In this document: positions 1 through 8,202 of the stretch, piece by piece
How the letters are laid out: each line of letters begins with the position of its first letter
Position numbering within the stretch: the stretch's first letter is position 1
Virus record (IMG/VR): IMGVR_UViG_3300027842_000017
Location: 1-28,879 of that record
Origin: a virus
Strand: one strand, 5' to 3'
DNA: 28,879 bases
Program-made: the position numbers and the translations under genes
The notes under the pieces: generated by a model
Database searches by the model: none
What the model was told of the DNA's origin: nothing
Seen by the model: only the letters and a program-made list of their open reading frames with translations

Positions 1-1
1 C

Positions 2-1375
2 ACCTTTCTTGCGGCTCCCAACGGATCGAGCGGCGCGGCGACATTTCGCGCGATGGTCGCGGCAGATGTGCCTACGCTCAACCAGAACACATCGGGCAGC
101 GCGGGATCGGTTGCGGTCGGCGGCGTGACTGGCCTCGGCACCGGCGTAGCGACGTGGCTAGCCACGCCAACCGGAGCGAACCTCACCACAGCCCTATCCA
201 GCGGTGGCGGGACCGCGAACTTCTTGCGTGCGGATGGAGCGTTTGCGGCTCCGGCAGGAAGTGGCACCGTTACGAGCATCGCCACTACCAGCCCGATCAC
301 TGGTGGGACTATCACCACGACCGGCACGATAGCGTGCGCAACCTGCGTAACCAGTGCAGTGCCATTGACCAGCACCGCGTTAATGACAGGTGCGGCTCTG
401 CAAGCCAGTCAGACCCCCTCTGCAACGTCAACGCTGGATTCGAGCGGCAACGCCAACTTTGCGGGCACGGTCACAACAGCCTCCCTGAAAGTAGGCGCTA
501 GCTCGCCTACTTGCACCTCAGGCACGGGAGGAGTCGTTTGCCTCAAGGAGGGAACAGCGGCGACCGCTGAGGCCAACGCCGATAACTGCTATGGAGACTC
601 CACGCTTCACGGCATCAAATGTGCGTTCAACAATGGGTCGTTCCTGAACCTGCCGCTTGAAACCGGCACGATGACATCGGGCCACTTGATCTCGGTGAAT
701 GCCACTACCAATCTAATCGCGGATGCGGGTGTGTCCCTGCAGGGAACAGATTCCAATGTCCTCACGTCTGGCACAATCAGCGGCACGGCGGCAACACTAT
801 GCACCGATGCCAATGGGGGAGCGACTACCTCGGGATGCTCAGGCGGGGGCACAACGTCACCCGCCTTTTGGTATGTCTTGGGCTATCCGGGATATAACGG
901 CTCATCCCAGACTTTTTTCTCGAACACGACGGCGAACCTCGGCGGAAGAATAGCCTTTACCATTCAAGGCACCGTTAGTTCGGTATATATCTATGTCTAC
1001 ATAAGCACTGCGGATGCCGGAAAAGTTGCGGCACTCGGCGTGTACAACAACGCAATGAACTCGCTGTTGTGCTCGGTTGCTCCCTTCTCCACGACTTCCA
1101 CGGGGGCACAGAAACTCTCCTGGCTGAGCACCTGCACGCTATCGCCGGGTAGCTATTACCTGGTAACCACGTCTGATAGCACCATTGCCCAGTACTCTTC
1201 CTATTACGACAATTCCGCCGTACCGGACATTTCGTACAATGTCTTCGGACGCGCCGGGAGCGCGGTTAGCACCGGTTCGGGGGCTGGCTTAGCTTTTAAC
1301 GCTAATCTCAGCGCGATAGTATGGTCGGCCTTCGGTTCAACACCTGGAGTTGCCATATTTGCGCTTGGGAATTAG
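2..1375 (+). CDS. Tail fibre protein, 5' partial
   Basis: The reading frame is open from base 2 (TFLAAPNGS...) through the first internal ATG at 53, so the gene starts left of the window and ends at TAG 1373-1375. The product is very rich in Gly, Ser, Thr and Ala. It contains the motif PTLNQNTSGSAG and a FLRADGAFAAP-type segment, both common in the repetitive shafts of phage tail fibres. The C-terminal ~150 residues (from about base 900) are more varied, with Tyr and Phe, and may form a receptor-binding tip. The same LNQNT motif occurs in the fibre gene at 25901. Role (host binding) is inferred from composition and location; no enzymatic motif is seen. The next gene follows 6 bases after the stop. 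Confidence 0.7.
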   Translation, partial: TFLAAPNGSSGAATFRAMVAADVPTLNQNTSGSAGSVAVGGVTGLGTGVATWLATPTGANLTTALSSGGGTANFLRADGAFAAPAGSGTVTSIATTSPITGGTITTTGTIACATCVTSAVPLTSTALMTGAALQASQTPSATSTLDSSGNANFAGTVTTASLKVGASSPTCTSGTGGVVCLKEGTAATAEANADNCYGDSTLHGIKCAFNNGSFLNLPLETGTMTSGHLISVNATTNLIADAGVSLQGTDSNVLTSGTISGTAATLCTDANGGATTSGCSGGGTTSPAFWYVLGYPGYNGSSQTFFSNTTANLGGRIAFTIQGTVSSVYIYVYISTADAGKVAALGVYNNAMNSLLCSVAPFSTTSTGAQKLSWLSTCTLSPGSYYLVTTSDSTIAQYSSYYDNSAVPDISYNVFGRAGSAVSTGSGAGLAFNANLSAIVWSAFGSTPGVAIFALGN

Positions 1376-1381
1376 AATCGC

Positions 1382-4120
1382 ATGAGATTTCTCGTCTTAC
1401 TTCTTTGGCCCCTTAGCCTGTCCGCTCAAGCTACCGTCACCTTGAACGGAAGCACGTACACGCTCCGCACCCATCCTCGCGTCTGGCTTGACGGTTCATC
1501 CGGTACCCTAGCGACCGCATTGCAAAACACCGGAGACAGATCGCAGTCGGCTAATCCGGCTTACGCGGCATTGACAAGCGTGGCCAACGCATACGTTGCA
1601 GCGAACTACTGTTCCACAGGAGCGAACACCTACAGTGGCTATCAGTGTCATTTCAGTGGCAATCCGAATGCCTACACGTGGGTTCAGGCGACCGATGCTG
1701 CCTTTCTGTGGTGGGCTCAGGGCGCGAATCCAGCGGACCCTAACGGCTACCTCGCTGCCGCCAAATACGCCATCAATCACATTGAGGATCTGGATGGAGT
1801 CACGACGGCCTGCGATGAAACCCAGACATATTGCGGCCGGCAGAATTCACAGTACTTCACGAATGTGGCTATATATGAATACCTCTGGACCACGTACTCG
1901 ATTATAAGAAGCCAGCTGACTGCTGGCGAAATAACCACATTCGCTAACAAGGTCCTCAACGACAACGGGTCTGACCACAACGGCCTGAATCCGATGGGCA
2001 GTCCTTGCACCAAGCGGACCTTCACCGCCGGGGCTGGCACGATCACATATTCAGGCTCCAGCAATGTGGTCACCGGAAGCGGCACGAGTTTCACGACGGC
2101 GTTCTCGGTCGGGGATGTCATAACATCTCAGTACTACGCCATCGGCGTGGTTTACAGTATTACCAGTAACACACAGTTGGTCTTGACGGCCAACGCATTC
2201 ATTTCGGGCACGGCCCAGACATACTCGCAATCGGCGGCATGGCAGACCGGAGACTGCGGTATTCTGTGGAACTACAAGCATGGGCAATTTGCCCCGCCTG
2301 TCTTTGGGCAGCCAAGCAACTACCAGACTGACTATCCAACCACGGGCGGCACGACCATATCTTACGACCACAACCTCCCCACAGACAGCCTCTACTTCTA
2401 CATCGAGATCGGTCTTGCCTTGGCGGATGACGACTCCCGCGCCGGGACACTCTTGACGGATGCCTACAACTACTACTACGCGCATCATTATCCACTGCTA
2501 AAATCTGGCTGGACGGGGGTGACGCAGGGAGGCGAGGTCTACACCACCGGCATTTGGTTTGACGCCGTTGCCGGAATTGCAATATCCATTAAGAACTCTG
2601 TCATCTCTGGTCCGGATCTTGCGAGCGGCCTATACATCTCCAGGATGCCGCAATACACTTACTATCTGTCTCTCCCTGTCGGAGGAGGTGCCTACCACAC
2701 ATGGGGGGACGTTTTCAACAATCCTCAAAACATCGCTTCTCTGTTTGGCGGCCTTGGGGCCTGCTTCATAAACTTTTCCACGGAGTGTCAGTCTCTCTAC
2801 AACTTTGTAAAGACTGTTCGTGGGGACTATACCTCTGCTGGTTGGGCCTACGACTCAGGAACCTACCTGCCATGGCTCTACACCTTTTGGGATTATAACG
2901 GAACCAGCAGCGCGCCCGGTCCGCCGCAGTACGTGTTCAAAGATCCTGATTTGACATATTCCCAATGTTCCAGCCAATTCGGTGCGCCTGCGTGTATCCA
3001 GAACCAAGTCTGGCAGGATGCCATCAGCAACAGCGATTGGACGACGACCGCCACGCAAGTACTGATGCAGGCGGGGTGGGACGAAGCCGGACAGGATCAC
3101 ACGGACAATGTGCAGCAGGGGGCCTTCCACGTCTATCGGAACGCGTATCTTTTGGCCGGGGACACGTCTAGCGCGAATGGGACGTATGGTTATGGGACTG
3201 TGACCGGGAACATGATCGACCTTAATAATACCGCAGTAACCACCGGATCGTTTGCTCCATTCTCGCGATGGGCTGGAGCAGACCCAACCGGAGACCCTAG
3301 TGGCCGTTATGCCTATGCCATGATCGACCTGACCACCACGTACTCCGGGGCTAGCAACGCAACTCGCGTGCAGCGCCACATCGCGCACTTCAAGAAAGCC
3401 AGCGGCCAGGATTATGTGGTGGTCTATGACGACATCGCGCTCTCTGCCGCAATCTCGGTTGCCCCCAAGTCTTACTTTCATTATTTTTTGAACAGCATCG
3501 CTCCGGCCACGGCGATCAGTTACAGCGGCGTGGGGCTTACGGTCAGCAATACGCAGGCATCCTCCAAACTGAACAGCGCCTTTATTCCTGTCGGCGGATC
3601 GAATAGCGCGGCGCTGGTCGTGGACAACGCGAACGGAACCTACACTGGCGGAAACGGCTTTACCTTCCGCGCCTATATGTGTCCATCCTCGAATGGAACC
3701 ACGTGCGACGCTGCCAAGACATCCGGGGAGTGGGTCGGAGTGTTTGAGCCAATCAACGCCACCACCGGGTCAATGCCGACCATCACCCAGTTGACCTCGA
3801 CGAGCTTCAGGACTGTGCAGATCGCGGATGCCACCGCACCCAAGGTTGCCTCGTTTGCCGAGGGAGGAACAACGTATGGAGCCCTCAGTTTCACGAGTAC
3901 CTTCACCGGAACTGGGCAATACCTGATTGCCGGAATGTCGCCTGGAACTTATGCCGTGAAGGTAGGAGGTGCCCCTGTGAGTGGCTCACCCTTCACAGTT
4001 GCATCGGGCGACAACACTATCTATTTTGAGGCTGCCTCCGGCGTGGTGGCTGTCACTTCAACCATGGGGTCTGCAATCTCAGGGGGCGTTACACTCAATG
4101 GTGGGGTGGTAATTCACTAA
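1382..4120 (+). CDS. Secreted heparinase II/III-like polysaccharide lyase, candidate depolymerase
   Basis: This 912-aa protein starts with a clear signal peptide (MRFLVLLLWPLSLSAQA). Residues 31-36 (HPRVWL) match the segment that opens many alginate-lyase/heparinase-type alpha/alpha-toroid domains. A central region rich in Trp and Tyr follows. Residues ~571-590 (QDHTDN...GAFHVYRNAYLL) resemble the heparinase II/III segment in which a His/Asp-rich motif precedes a beta-sandwich, and ~667-686 (HFKKASGQDYVVVYDDI) fits the following beta-strands. I infer a lyase acting on capsule or exopolysaccharide, placed beside the tail fibres. A signal peptide is unusual for a virion depolymerase, so it may instead be exported by the infected cell. 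No strong Shine-Dalgarno is seen before the ATG. Family assignment is from motif memory only. Confidence 0.55.
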   Translation: MRFLVLLLWPLSLSAQATVTLNGSTYTLRTHPRVWLDGSSGTLATALQNTGDRSQSANPAYAALTSVANAYVAANYCSTGANTYSGYQCHFSGNPNAYTWVQATDAAFLWWAQGANPADPNGYLAAAKYAINHIEDLDGVTTACDETQTYCGRQNSQYFTNVAIYEYLWTTYSIIRSQLTAGEITTFANKVLNDNGSDHNGLNPMGSPCTKRTFTAGAGTITYSGSSNVVTGSGTSFTTAFSVGDVITSQYYAIGVVYSITSNTQLVLTANAFISGTAQTYSQSAAWQTGDCGILWNYKHGQFAPPVFGQPSNYQTDYPTTGGTTISYDHNLPTDSLYFYIEIGLALADDDSRAGTLLTDAYNYYYAHHYPLLKSGWTGVTQGGEVYTTGIWFDAVAGIAISIKNSVISGPDLASGLYISRMPQYTYYLSLPVGGGAYHTWGDVFNNPQNIASLFGGLGACFINFSTECQSLYNFVKTVRGDYTSAGWAYDSGTYLPWLYTFWDYNGTSSAPGPPQYVFKDPDLTYSQCSSQFGAPACIQNQVWQDAISNSDWTTTATQVLMQAGWDEAGQDHTDNVQQGAFHVYRNAYLLAGDTSSANGTYGYGTVTGNMIDLNNTAVTTGSFAPFSRWAGADPTGDPSGRYAYAMIDLTTTYSGASNATRVQRHIAHFKKASGQDYVVVYDDIALSAAISVAPKSYFHYFLNSIAPATAISYSGVGLTVSNTQASSKLNSAFIPVGGSNSAALVVDNANGTYTGGNGFTFRAYMCPSSNGTTCDAAKTSGEWVGVFEPINATTGSMPTITQLTSTSFRTVQIADATAPKVASFAEGGTTYGALSFTSTFTGTGQYLIAGMSPGTYAVKVGGAPVSGSPFTVASGDNTIYFEAASGVVAVTSTMGSAISGGVTLNGGVVIH

Positions 4121-4464
4121 TGGCTCCGACTAACACCATGAAACCTCTTCTCCTCTTCTCCCTCGCGCTCGGATGCTGGGCGCAAGAATCGCAGCCAGTG
4201 GATATTGCGTGTCACGATCCAGGCGGGTGCGCGATCTCGCCACAAGAGATCATCGACCGGCTCCGCGCAGATAACGCCCTGCTTCGCGCCCAACTTGAGC
4301 AGCTACAGAAAGAGGCAGCGGTTGCGGCCCAGGTGTGCGCGATACCGGATCTGGTGATTGCTCGCGCGAAGACGATTCAGGCGCAGCAGGCGGTAGAAGC
4401 GATGAAGCCTGGCTGGCTTTTGGTGGCCTGTGCTTTTGTTGGAATAGCAAGGGCCATGATTTAG
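4120..4464 (+). CDS. Small exported coiled-coil protein
   Basis: The ATG at 4120 overlaps the stop of the lyase gene (TAATG), suggesting translational coupling; a second ATG at 4138 would start exactly at the signal peptide (MKPLLLFSLALGCWAQ). The mature part has two Cys-containing stretches, then a heptad-like helix (IIDRLRADNALLRAQLEQLQ) predicted to be a coiled coil, and a hydrophobic C-terminal segment (WLLVACAFVGIA). A signal or anchor plus coiled coil recalls inner-membrane spanins (Rz type), and a second signal-plus-coiled-coil gene follows directly, but I cannot confirm this. The leader GCWAQ closely resembles SCWAQ in the fibre gene at 25901. Function unknown. Confidence 0.6.
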   Translation: MAPTNTMKPLLLFSLALGCWAQESQPVDIACHDPGGCAISPQEIIDRLRADNALLRAQLEQLQKEAAVAAQVCAIPDLVIARAKTIQAQQAVEAMKPGWLLVACAFVGIARAMI

Positions 4465-4484
4465 GCGATTACTAAGGAGAAACC

Positions 4485-4811
4485 GTGAAACTCCCTGCCA
4501 TCCTGATCCTGCTCGCTATGTCCTCTCTCGCGCAAGGTCCGCCCTTCGCGCTCTCCCGCGAAGAGGCCGCCGAACTCGCCGCCCTCCAAACGCGCCGCGC
4601 CCAGCTCGACCAGGAACAGGCGCAGGCCCGGAAGCAAGCCGACATGCTGGCCCTCAGGCGCGACGTGCTCGACCGCGACATCCAGATATATCAGCTTCGG
4701 GTGAGCCTCGCCCACAAGCCAGCGCCCGATACGGTGTTCGATTCGCGCTCGCTCACGTGGATTCCGCGCCCGGTACAGCCCAGCGCTCCCAGCGCGCCAG
4801 CGAAGCCATGA
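4485..4811 (+). CDS. Small exported coiled-coil, proline-tailed protein
   Basis: GTG start at 4485 with a good Shine-Dalgarno (AAGGAG, 5-base spacer). The 108-aa product begins with a signal peptide (MKLPAILILLAMSSLAQ). It continues with a long charged helix rich in Glu, Gln, Arg and Ala (about residues 24-75), very likely a coiled coil, and ends in a Pro/Ser/Ala-rich tail. Its stop overlaps the next ATG (ATGA). Together with the preceding gene it could be a periplasmic pair, possibly lysis-related, but no family is recognised. Confidence 0.6.
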   Translation: MKLPAILILLAMSSLAQGPPFALSREEAAELAALQTRRAQLDQEQAQARKQADMLALRRDVLDRDIQIYQLRVSLAHKPAPDTVFDSRSLTWIPRPVQPSAPSAPAKP

Positions 4812-4999
4812 CCCTCCCCGTGCAGCAAGCCGTGGCTCGACTCGCCCAGGATCTCCATGCATCGCCCTACCAGGTCCACCACGCCGCTGGCCGCGAGCTG
4901 GAGGCCGTCGCGCAAAGCGCCAGCCCCGATGTGCAGAAGTACACCACCAAGGCGCTCCTGCGATGCTTTGACGGGATGGCGCCGAGTATGAGCCGGTGA
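4808..4999 (+). CDS. Small hypothetical protein
   Basis: ATG at 4808 overlaps the TGA of the preceding gene (ATGA), which supports this start over an in-frame ATG at 4757 that lies deep inside that gene. The 63-aa product (MTLPVQQAVARLAQDLHASP...) is helical in composition, soluble, with one Cys and no signal peptide. It sits between two exported proteins in the same transcription unit. I do not recognise a family. Confidence 0.55.
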   Translation: MTLPVQQAVARLAQDLHASPYQVHHAAGRELEAVAQSASPDVQKYTTKALLRCFDGMAPSMSR

Positions 5000-5009
5000 A
5001 AGGAGTAAG

Positions 5010-5222
5010 ATGAAATTCATATCAGCATTGTTCGTGATCGCAGTATTGGTGTTCGCGTCTAAAGGCGGGTTTCCCACGATTACGCTGGCTTCGTCTAGTT
5101 GGCAGGACTTCGGAAATACCAACTTAAATCCGCCGCTCTCTAACCAATCTGGAGCACTGACATTGGTACACTCCAGACGGGTACGGCTGGTGCGCTGGCG
5201 TTTGCGTTTTCACAATGAGTAA
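5010..5222 (+). CDS. Small exported hypothetical protein
   Basis: A strong Shine-Dalgarno (GAAAGGAG, 4-5 base spacer) precedes ATG 5010. The 70-aa product has an N-terminal hydrophobic segment (MKFISALFVIAVLVFASKGG) acting as a signal peptide or membrane anchor. A short Ser/Asn-rich stretch and a basic C-terminus (HSRRVRLVRWRLRF) follow. Its stop TAA at 5220-5222 lies within the start of the next gene (ATGAGTAA), an 8-base overlap. Function unknown. Confidence 0.5.
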   Translation: MKFISALFVIAVLVFASKGGFPTITLASSSWQDFGNTNLNPPLSNQSGALTLVHSRRVRLVRWRLRFHNE

Positions 5223-5877
5223 GACTGTAGGCCTTCTCGTTCTACTGACGGCATACGCCCATGCCCAAGTAACCGTCACGTTTTCCCCACAGGGACAGGC
5301 CGCGCTTCAGGCCCTCACAGGAAAACGCATCCACGGGTTTCAGATTGTTTCGGTTCTCGCATGTTCCCAGGCGACCGCAGTGTCGGTTTCAGGTGGGGCT
5401 CTATATGAGTTGGCCGCCCAGGGAGGTTATCAGTGGATCGATCCTGGGGCCGCTGCGGTCATCATCAACCGGACAGTGCAGTTCAACGTCTTCAACGTCA
5501 CGGCCAACGCTCTTGTGGATGGCAGTTCCTTTGCGTCTCTTTTGGTGGCCGGTGGGGTGATTAAGGCGGGGGCTACGATCTTGACGGCGCTCATCGCTGG
5601 GCATGGGTTCCTGGATCAGGTTCAGGGGCGTCTCAATGCTTACGCGCCCGATCCAACTCCGGTTTTGAGCAAACTGCTTCAGGCCGATACGGTCATCTCG
5701 CTACAACCGCTCCAGTGCGTTGACCGATACCTGGGGGCGCAGTACGACAAGAAATACAGGCCCGCGACACTTCATTTAGACGCCGCTCTTACTTCCGAAG
5801 TGGTGAACATGGAGGTGCAGCAAAAGATTGTACGGGCGCACCTGGAGGGCCTACGGGCATGGGAGGAAAGCCAGTGA
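5215..5877 (+). CDS. Exported hypothetical protein
   Basis: 220-aa protein with a signal peptide (MSKTVGLLVLLTAYAHAQ), beginning inside the end of the preceding gene. The mature part starts with beta-rich sequence (VTVTFSPQGQAALQALTG), and has a Gly/Ala/Ile/Leu-rich hydrophobic stretch at about residues 105-130 (FASLLVAGGVIKAGATILTA) that could cross a membrane or pack in a core. It ends in a charged helical tail. Two Cys residues (about 50 and 169) could form a disulfide after export. The GTG of the following gene overlaps its stop. No family recognised; a virion or envelope-associated role is only inferred from context. Confidence 0.55.
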   Translation: MSKTVGLLVLLTAYAHAQVTVTFSPQGQAALQALTGKRIHGFQIVSVLACSQATAVSVSGGALYELAAQGGYQWIDPGAAAVIINRTVQFNVFNVTANALVDGSSFASLLVAGGVIKAGATILTALIAGHGFLDQVQGRLNAYAPDPTPVLSKLLQADTVISLQPLQCVDRYLGAQYDKKYRPATLHLDAALTSEVVNMEVQQKIVRAHLEGLRAWEESQ

Positions 5878-6206
5878 GACCTTTGGCGGTGGTTGCGTTT
5901 ATGTGTCCGCTGCTTTCTGCTCAGGCGTGGGACATCAGTTTCTCGGCCCTGGTGGCCGCGCGCAGTGCGGACCTCTACAGCAGCCGGGGGCTATACGAGT
6001 CCAATCCGCTCCTGAGATCCCCAGACGGGCGCTTCAGCATGGCCAGAGGGGTGGCTGTTGCGGTGCCCTCGTTGGTTTTTGTGCAGGTTGTACAGAAGTG
6101 GGCCATACGGAAGTGGCCCCAAGCGAGGAAGCCATTCACCATCGTCAACTTCGCGGTGGCGGGTGCCACGGTGGGTGTGGTGGCCCACAACGAAAGGCTA
6201 CGGTGA
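5874..6206 (+). CDS. Exported or membrane hypothetical protein
   Basis: I choose GTG 5874 because GGAGG at 5862-5866 lies 7 bases upstream and the GTG overlaps the previous TGA (GTGA); the in-frame ATG at 5859 sits before that Shine-Dalgarno. From 5874 the protein (110 aa) opens with a signal-like segment (MRPLAVVAFMCPLLSAQA). Later it has two hydrophobic stretches (GVAVAVPSLVFVQVVQ and FAVAGATVGVVA) around a basic segment, suggesting a small membrane protein. The pattern -YESNPLL- followed by two helices recalls small host-like membrane proteins, but I cannot name the family. Its stop overlaps the next start (TGATG). Confidence 0.55.
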   Translation: MRPLAVVAFMCPLLSAQAWDISFSALVAARSADLYSSRGLYESNPLLRSPDGRFSMARGVAVAVPSLVFVQVVQKWAIRKWPQARKPFTIVNFAVAGATVGVVAHNERLR

Positions 6207-6859
6207 TGGCTATATCCGAGTTTGGGCTGTGTGCAATACATCAGGTTCGCCTGAGCAAAGGACCCCGTTGTTATGTCTGTGAATGGCTTGAGCATGTTCA
6301 CCATGCAGCGGCCTACAGGCAATTGGGGATTGAAATTCGTCTCGACGAAGAAGCCGATGCGTGGGTCGGTACGTGGCGTGGACTGATCTCGCAGGGAGAA
6401 ACGGAAGAAGAGGCAATAGCAGCCGTAATAGAGGCTTGTTTTCTGCGCTTTGGAACCGGCATAGGATTGCTGGAAGATCGGCTGTCCAAGGCCGAGGTAG
6501 AGATTTCCGAGTGGCGAAAATTAGGTGCTGAGACTCCTGGAGCTATGGCCCTTGTGCTTGAATTATCCCTGGACACATCAAGGCGACTAAGGGAAGCCAT
6601 GGCTGAAAATCGACGCCTACGGCTGGCCCTTCGCAATAAGGTCGGGGATGACCTGTGTTGGCTGTCAGATCCAGAAATGGGGAAGGCACTCCCCGAAGCG
6701 GAGGCCATGGAATCCTGTCGTCGTTTTCAGGTACAGATGCGGGGCGAACGTGGCGTTGTCAAGGGCTGCATGACCATAGCCCAACTGGAGGCGCGGGTAG
6801 CCGAGTTGGAAGCTGAAAAATCCAACTTGGATTTTTCGGGAGGAGAGAATGCAGAATAA
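6206..6859 (+). CDS. HicB-like domain protein with zinc-knuckle-like N-terminus and coiled coil
   Basis: Start ATG 6206 overlaps the previous stop (TGATG) and has GAAAGG about 8 bases upstream. The 217-aa product has three parts. The N-terminus carries CAIH and CYVC pairs (about residues 8-24), a possible zinc site. Residues ~38-76 (EIRLDEEADAWVGTWRG, SQGETEEEAIAAVIEA) match the pattern of HicB-type antitoxin partial RNase H folds (acidic strand, G, Q-G-x-T-x-E-E-A). The remainder is charged helix, with a final coiled coil. No DNA-binding domain or HicA toxin is evident nearby. A 21-bp palindrome lies in the last codons (6816-6836). Role unknown; a regulatory or binding function is inference. 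Confidence 0.5.
   Translation: MAISEFGLCAIHQVRLSKGPRCYVCEWLEHVHHAAAYRQLGIEIRLDEEADAWVGTWRGLISQGETEEEAIAAVIEACFLRFGTGIGLLEDRLSKAEVEISEWRKLGAETPGAMALVLELSLDTSRRLREAMAENRRLRLALRNKVGDDLCWLSDPEMGKALPEAEAMESCRRFQVQMRGERGVVKGCMTIAQLEARVAELEAEKSNLDFSGGENAE
6816..6836. repeat. TCCAASTTGGA palindrome, copy 1
   Basis: A perfect 21-bp palindrome with half-site AAAAATCCAA around a central C. It overlaps the 3' end of the preceding gene and ends 12 bases before ATG 6849, with the Shine-Dalgarno (GGGAGGAG) between. Three sister sites occur at 11784, 13484 and 24265. The AT-rich arms make a weak RNA stem, so a protein-binding site is more likely than a terminator. Confidence 0.8.
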
Positions 6860-7361
6860 CCCCACCCTGGACGCCATCCTTGATCTTGCTCGCCGCGTGA
6901 CATTGGCCATGATCCGCGAGGAGGGGCAGGCGCTCGGCTATTCAAACCCACTCAACCTGCGCGACTGCCCATGGTTTGCGGTGGCCTTCCCAACCGAATT
7001 GTGGCCCGATAAGATCCCCAAGAGAATCTATCCGGGTGGGCAGGTGGTGCAGCGCACTGAGAGGTTCCGCAGCGGAGTGAGCGTGGGATGGTTCTGGGAC
7101 CCGGCCCCAGGTGGGGTGATCCCAATCATCGGAGGCGAGAAGTCGATCACGGTTCCCGACGCACTTGGCATGGCGGGTGCCCTTCATGACGTGGTGCTCC
7201 ACATCGCGGAAGGTCAGTCCCTAGCCCGCTTCATTGAGGGGTTTGCTCCCGCCACCGAGAACGCGACCTCCCAGTATGTGGCCAACGTGGCCCAGTGGGC
7301 TGGCATCCTGGACGCATACGCGCCCATGTTATCGACCATCAAACCTGCGGTGGTAACGTGA
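6849..7361 (+). CDS. Lysozyme-like muralytic protein, candidate endolysin
   Basis: ATG 6849 follows a strong Shine-Dalgarno (GGGAGGAG) and overlaps the previous gene by 11 bases. The 170-aa protein has features of the phage lysozyme-like fold often found as endolysins or virion transglycosylases. These are an early helix with a possible catalytic acid (IREEGQ, about residues 19-24), then SNPLNL, the counterpart of the usual N-N-P-G-N-L/I segment, and near the C-terminus a conserved-looking block (LARFIEGFAPATEN then TSQYVANVAQWAGI) typical of this group. It has no signal peptide, so release would need a holin; the two-helix protein at 7840 is a candidate. NPGN is altered to NPLN, so activity is not certain. 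Confidence 0.55.
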   Translation: MQNNPTLDAILDLARRVTLAMIREEGQALGYSNPLNLRDCPWFAVAFPTELWPDKIPKRIYPGGQVVQRTERFRSGVSVGWFWDPAPGGVIPIIGGEKSITVPDALGMAGALHDVVLHIAEGQSLARFIEGFAPATENATSQYVANVAQWAGILDAYAPMLSTIKPAVVT

Positions 7362-7386
7362 TACTATTCAGACTGAAAGGAAAACA

Positions 7387-7830
7387 ATGAAACTAGCCCC
7401 CTTCCGTGTGGACGCTACCAAATGGCCAGCCTTCGCAGACCGGATTAACCGCTTTCTCGCCGCTTCGGATGGCGAAACCATCGAGGAACTATACAACGGC
7501 ATGCGAACCGCTTACGGTGTTGGCGGCAGCGCCGATCCGTTGGCCGGAACCACCATCCCGGACACTAACGTGCGCTGGAACGCTTCCACCGAGCCTCAGG
7601 GAGAGATCGCGAACGTCTACGCGGAACTCCAACTCGACCGGAGCACGCTCCAGGCGGCCCTCGATGCGAACGTGGGTCCGATTGACCCGCGCTATATGTC
7701 ATACGAGCAATGGTGGCTCGTGGCCGGGGTAGACGGTGACCCGAGCGTTAAGCCCGGAGTGTTCATCGCCACCACAGATGCCAAAGCGGGTGGCCGCGCC
7801 CAAGGATTCAGCGTCCCAGACGGCTGGTAG
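7387..7830 (+). CDS. Hypothetical protein in lysis region
   Basis: A good Shine-Dalgarno (GAAAGGAAAA) precedes ATG 7387. The 147-aa product is soluble and acidic, with a helical N-terminal half (RVDATKWPAFADRINRF) and a middle rich in Pro, Thr and Asn. It contains a W-W pair (YEQWWLVAG) but no cysteine, signal peptide or recognised motif. It lies between the lysozyme-like and holin-like genes. No function can be assigned. Confidence 0.6.
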   Translation: MKLAPFRVDATKWPAFADRINRFLAASDGETIEELYNGMRTAYGVGGSADPLAGTTIPDTNVRWNASTEPQGEIANVYAELQLDRSTLQAALDANVGPIDPRYMSYEQWWLVAGVDGDPSVKPGVFIATTDAKAGGRAQGFSVPDGW

Positions 7831-7839
7831 GTCTCAGAC

Positions 7840-8199
7840 ATGACCGTAGGACTCCCATTTGGCTTTGGAAACCTGGACTTCTCGGACTGGGTTCGCGGCT
7901 TGGTTGCGGCTGCGGTCAGCGGGGGGTCCAGTGCGGTAATCAGCGGTTTCGTGGTGGCAAGTAACGATCCCAACCACTACGGCATTGGCTCCCCGATGTT
8001 CTACCAACTCGTGTGGAGGGTATTCGCGGGAGCCGCCACGCTTGGGTTCTTTGGCTACTTGGCCCAAAAGCCGGTGCCAGAGTTAAAGCAGGTGACGACG
8101 ACCGTAAAGACCACTGAGCAGGAAGACAAGCCGCCCGTTGTTGTAAAGACGGTGCAAGAGGTTCACACGGAGCCGCTGGAGCCAAAGCAGGGAGGTTGA
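7840..8199 (+). CDS. Two-helix membrane protein, holin-like
   Basis: 119-aa protein with two hydrophobic segments: about residues 17-40 (WVRGLVAAAVSGGSSAVISG) and 57-78 (VFAGAATLGFFGYLA). A charged, Thr/Val/Lys-rich cytoplasmic-type tail follows, ending PKQGG. Small two-TM proteins beginning W-x-R-G-L-V-A-A-A-x-S-G are common in phage lysis or structural modules and are often annotated as holin-like. Its position close to the lysozyme-like gene supports a membrane-permeabilising role, which remains inference. The next ATG follows three bases after the stop. Confidence 0.5.
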   Translation: MTVGLPFGFGNLDFSDWVRGLVAAAVSGGSSAVISGFVVASNDPNHYGIGSPMFYQLVWRVFAGAATLGFFGYLAQKPVPELKQVTTTVKTTEQEDKPPVVVKTVQEVHTEPLEPKQGG

Positions 8200-8202
8200 T
8201 CC

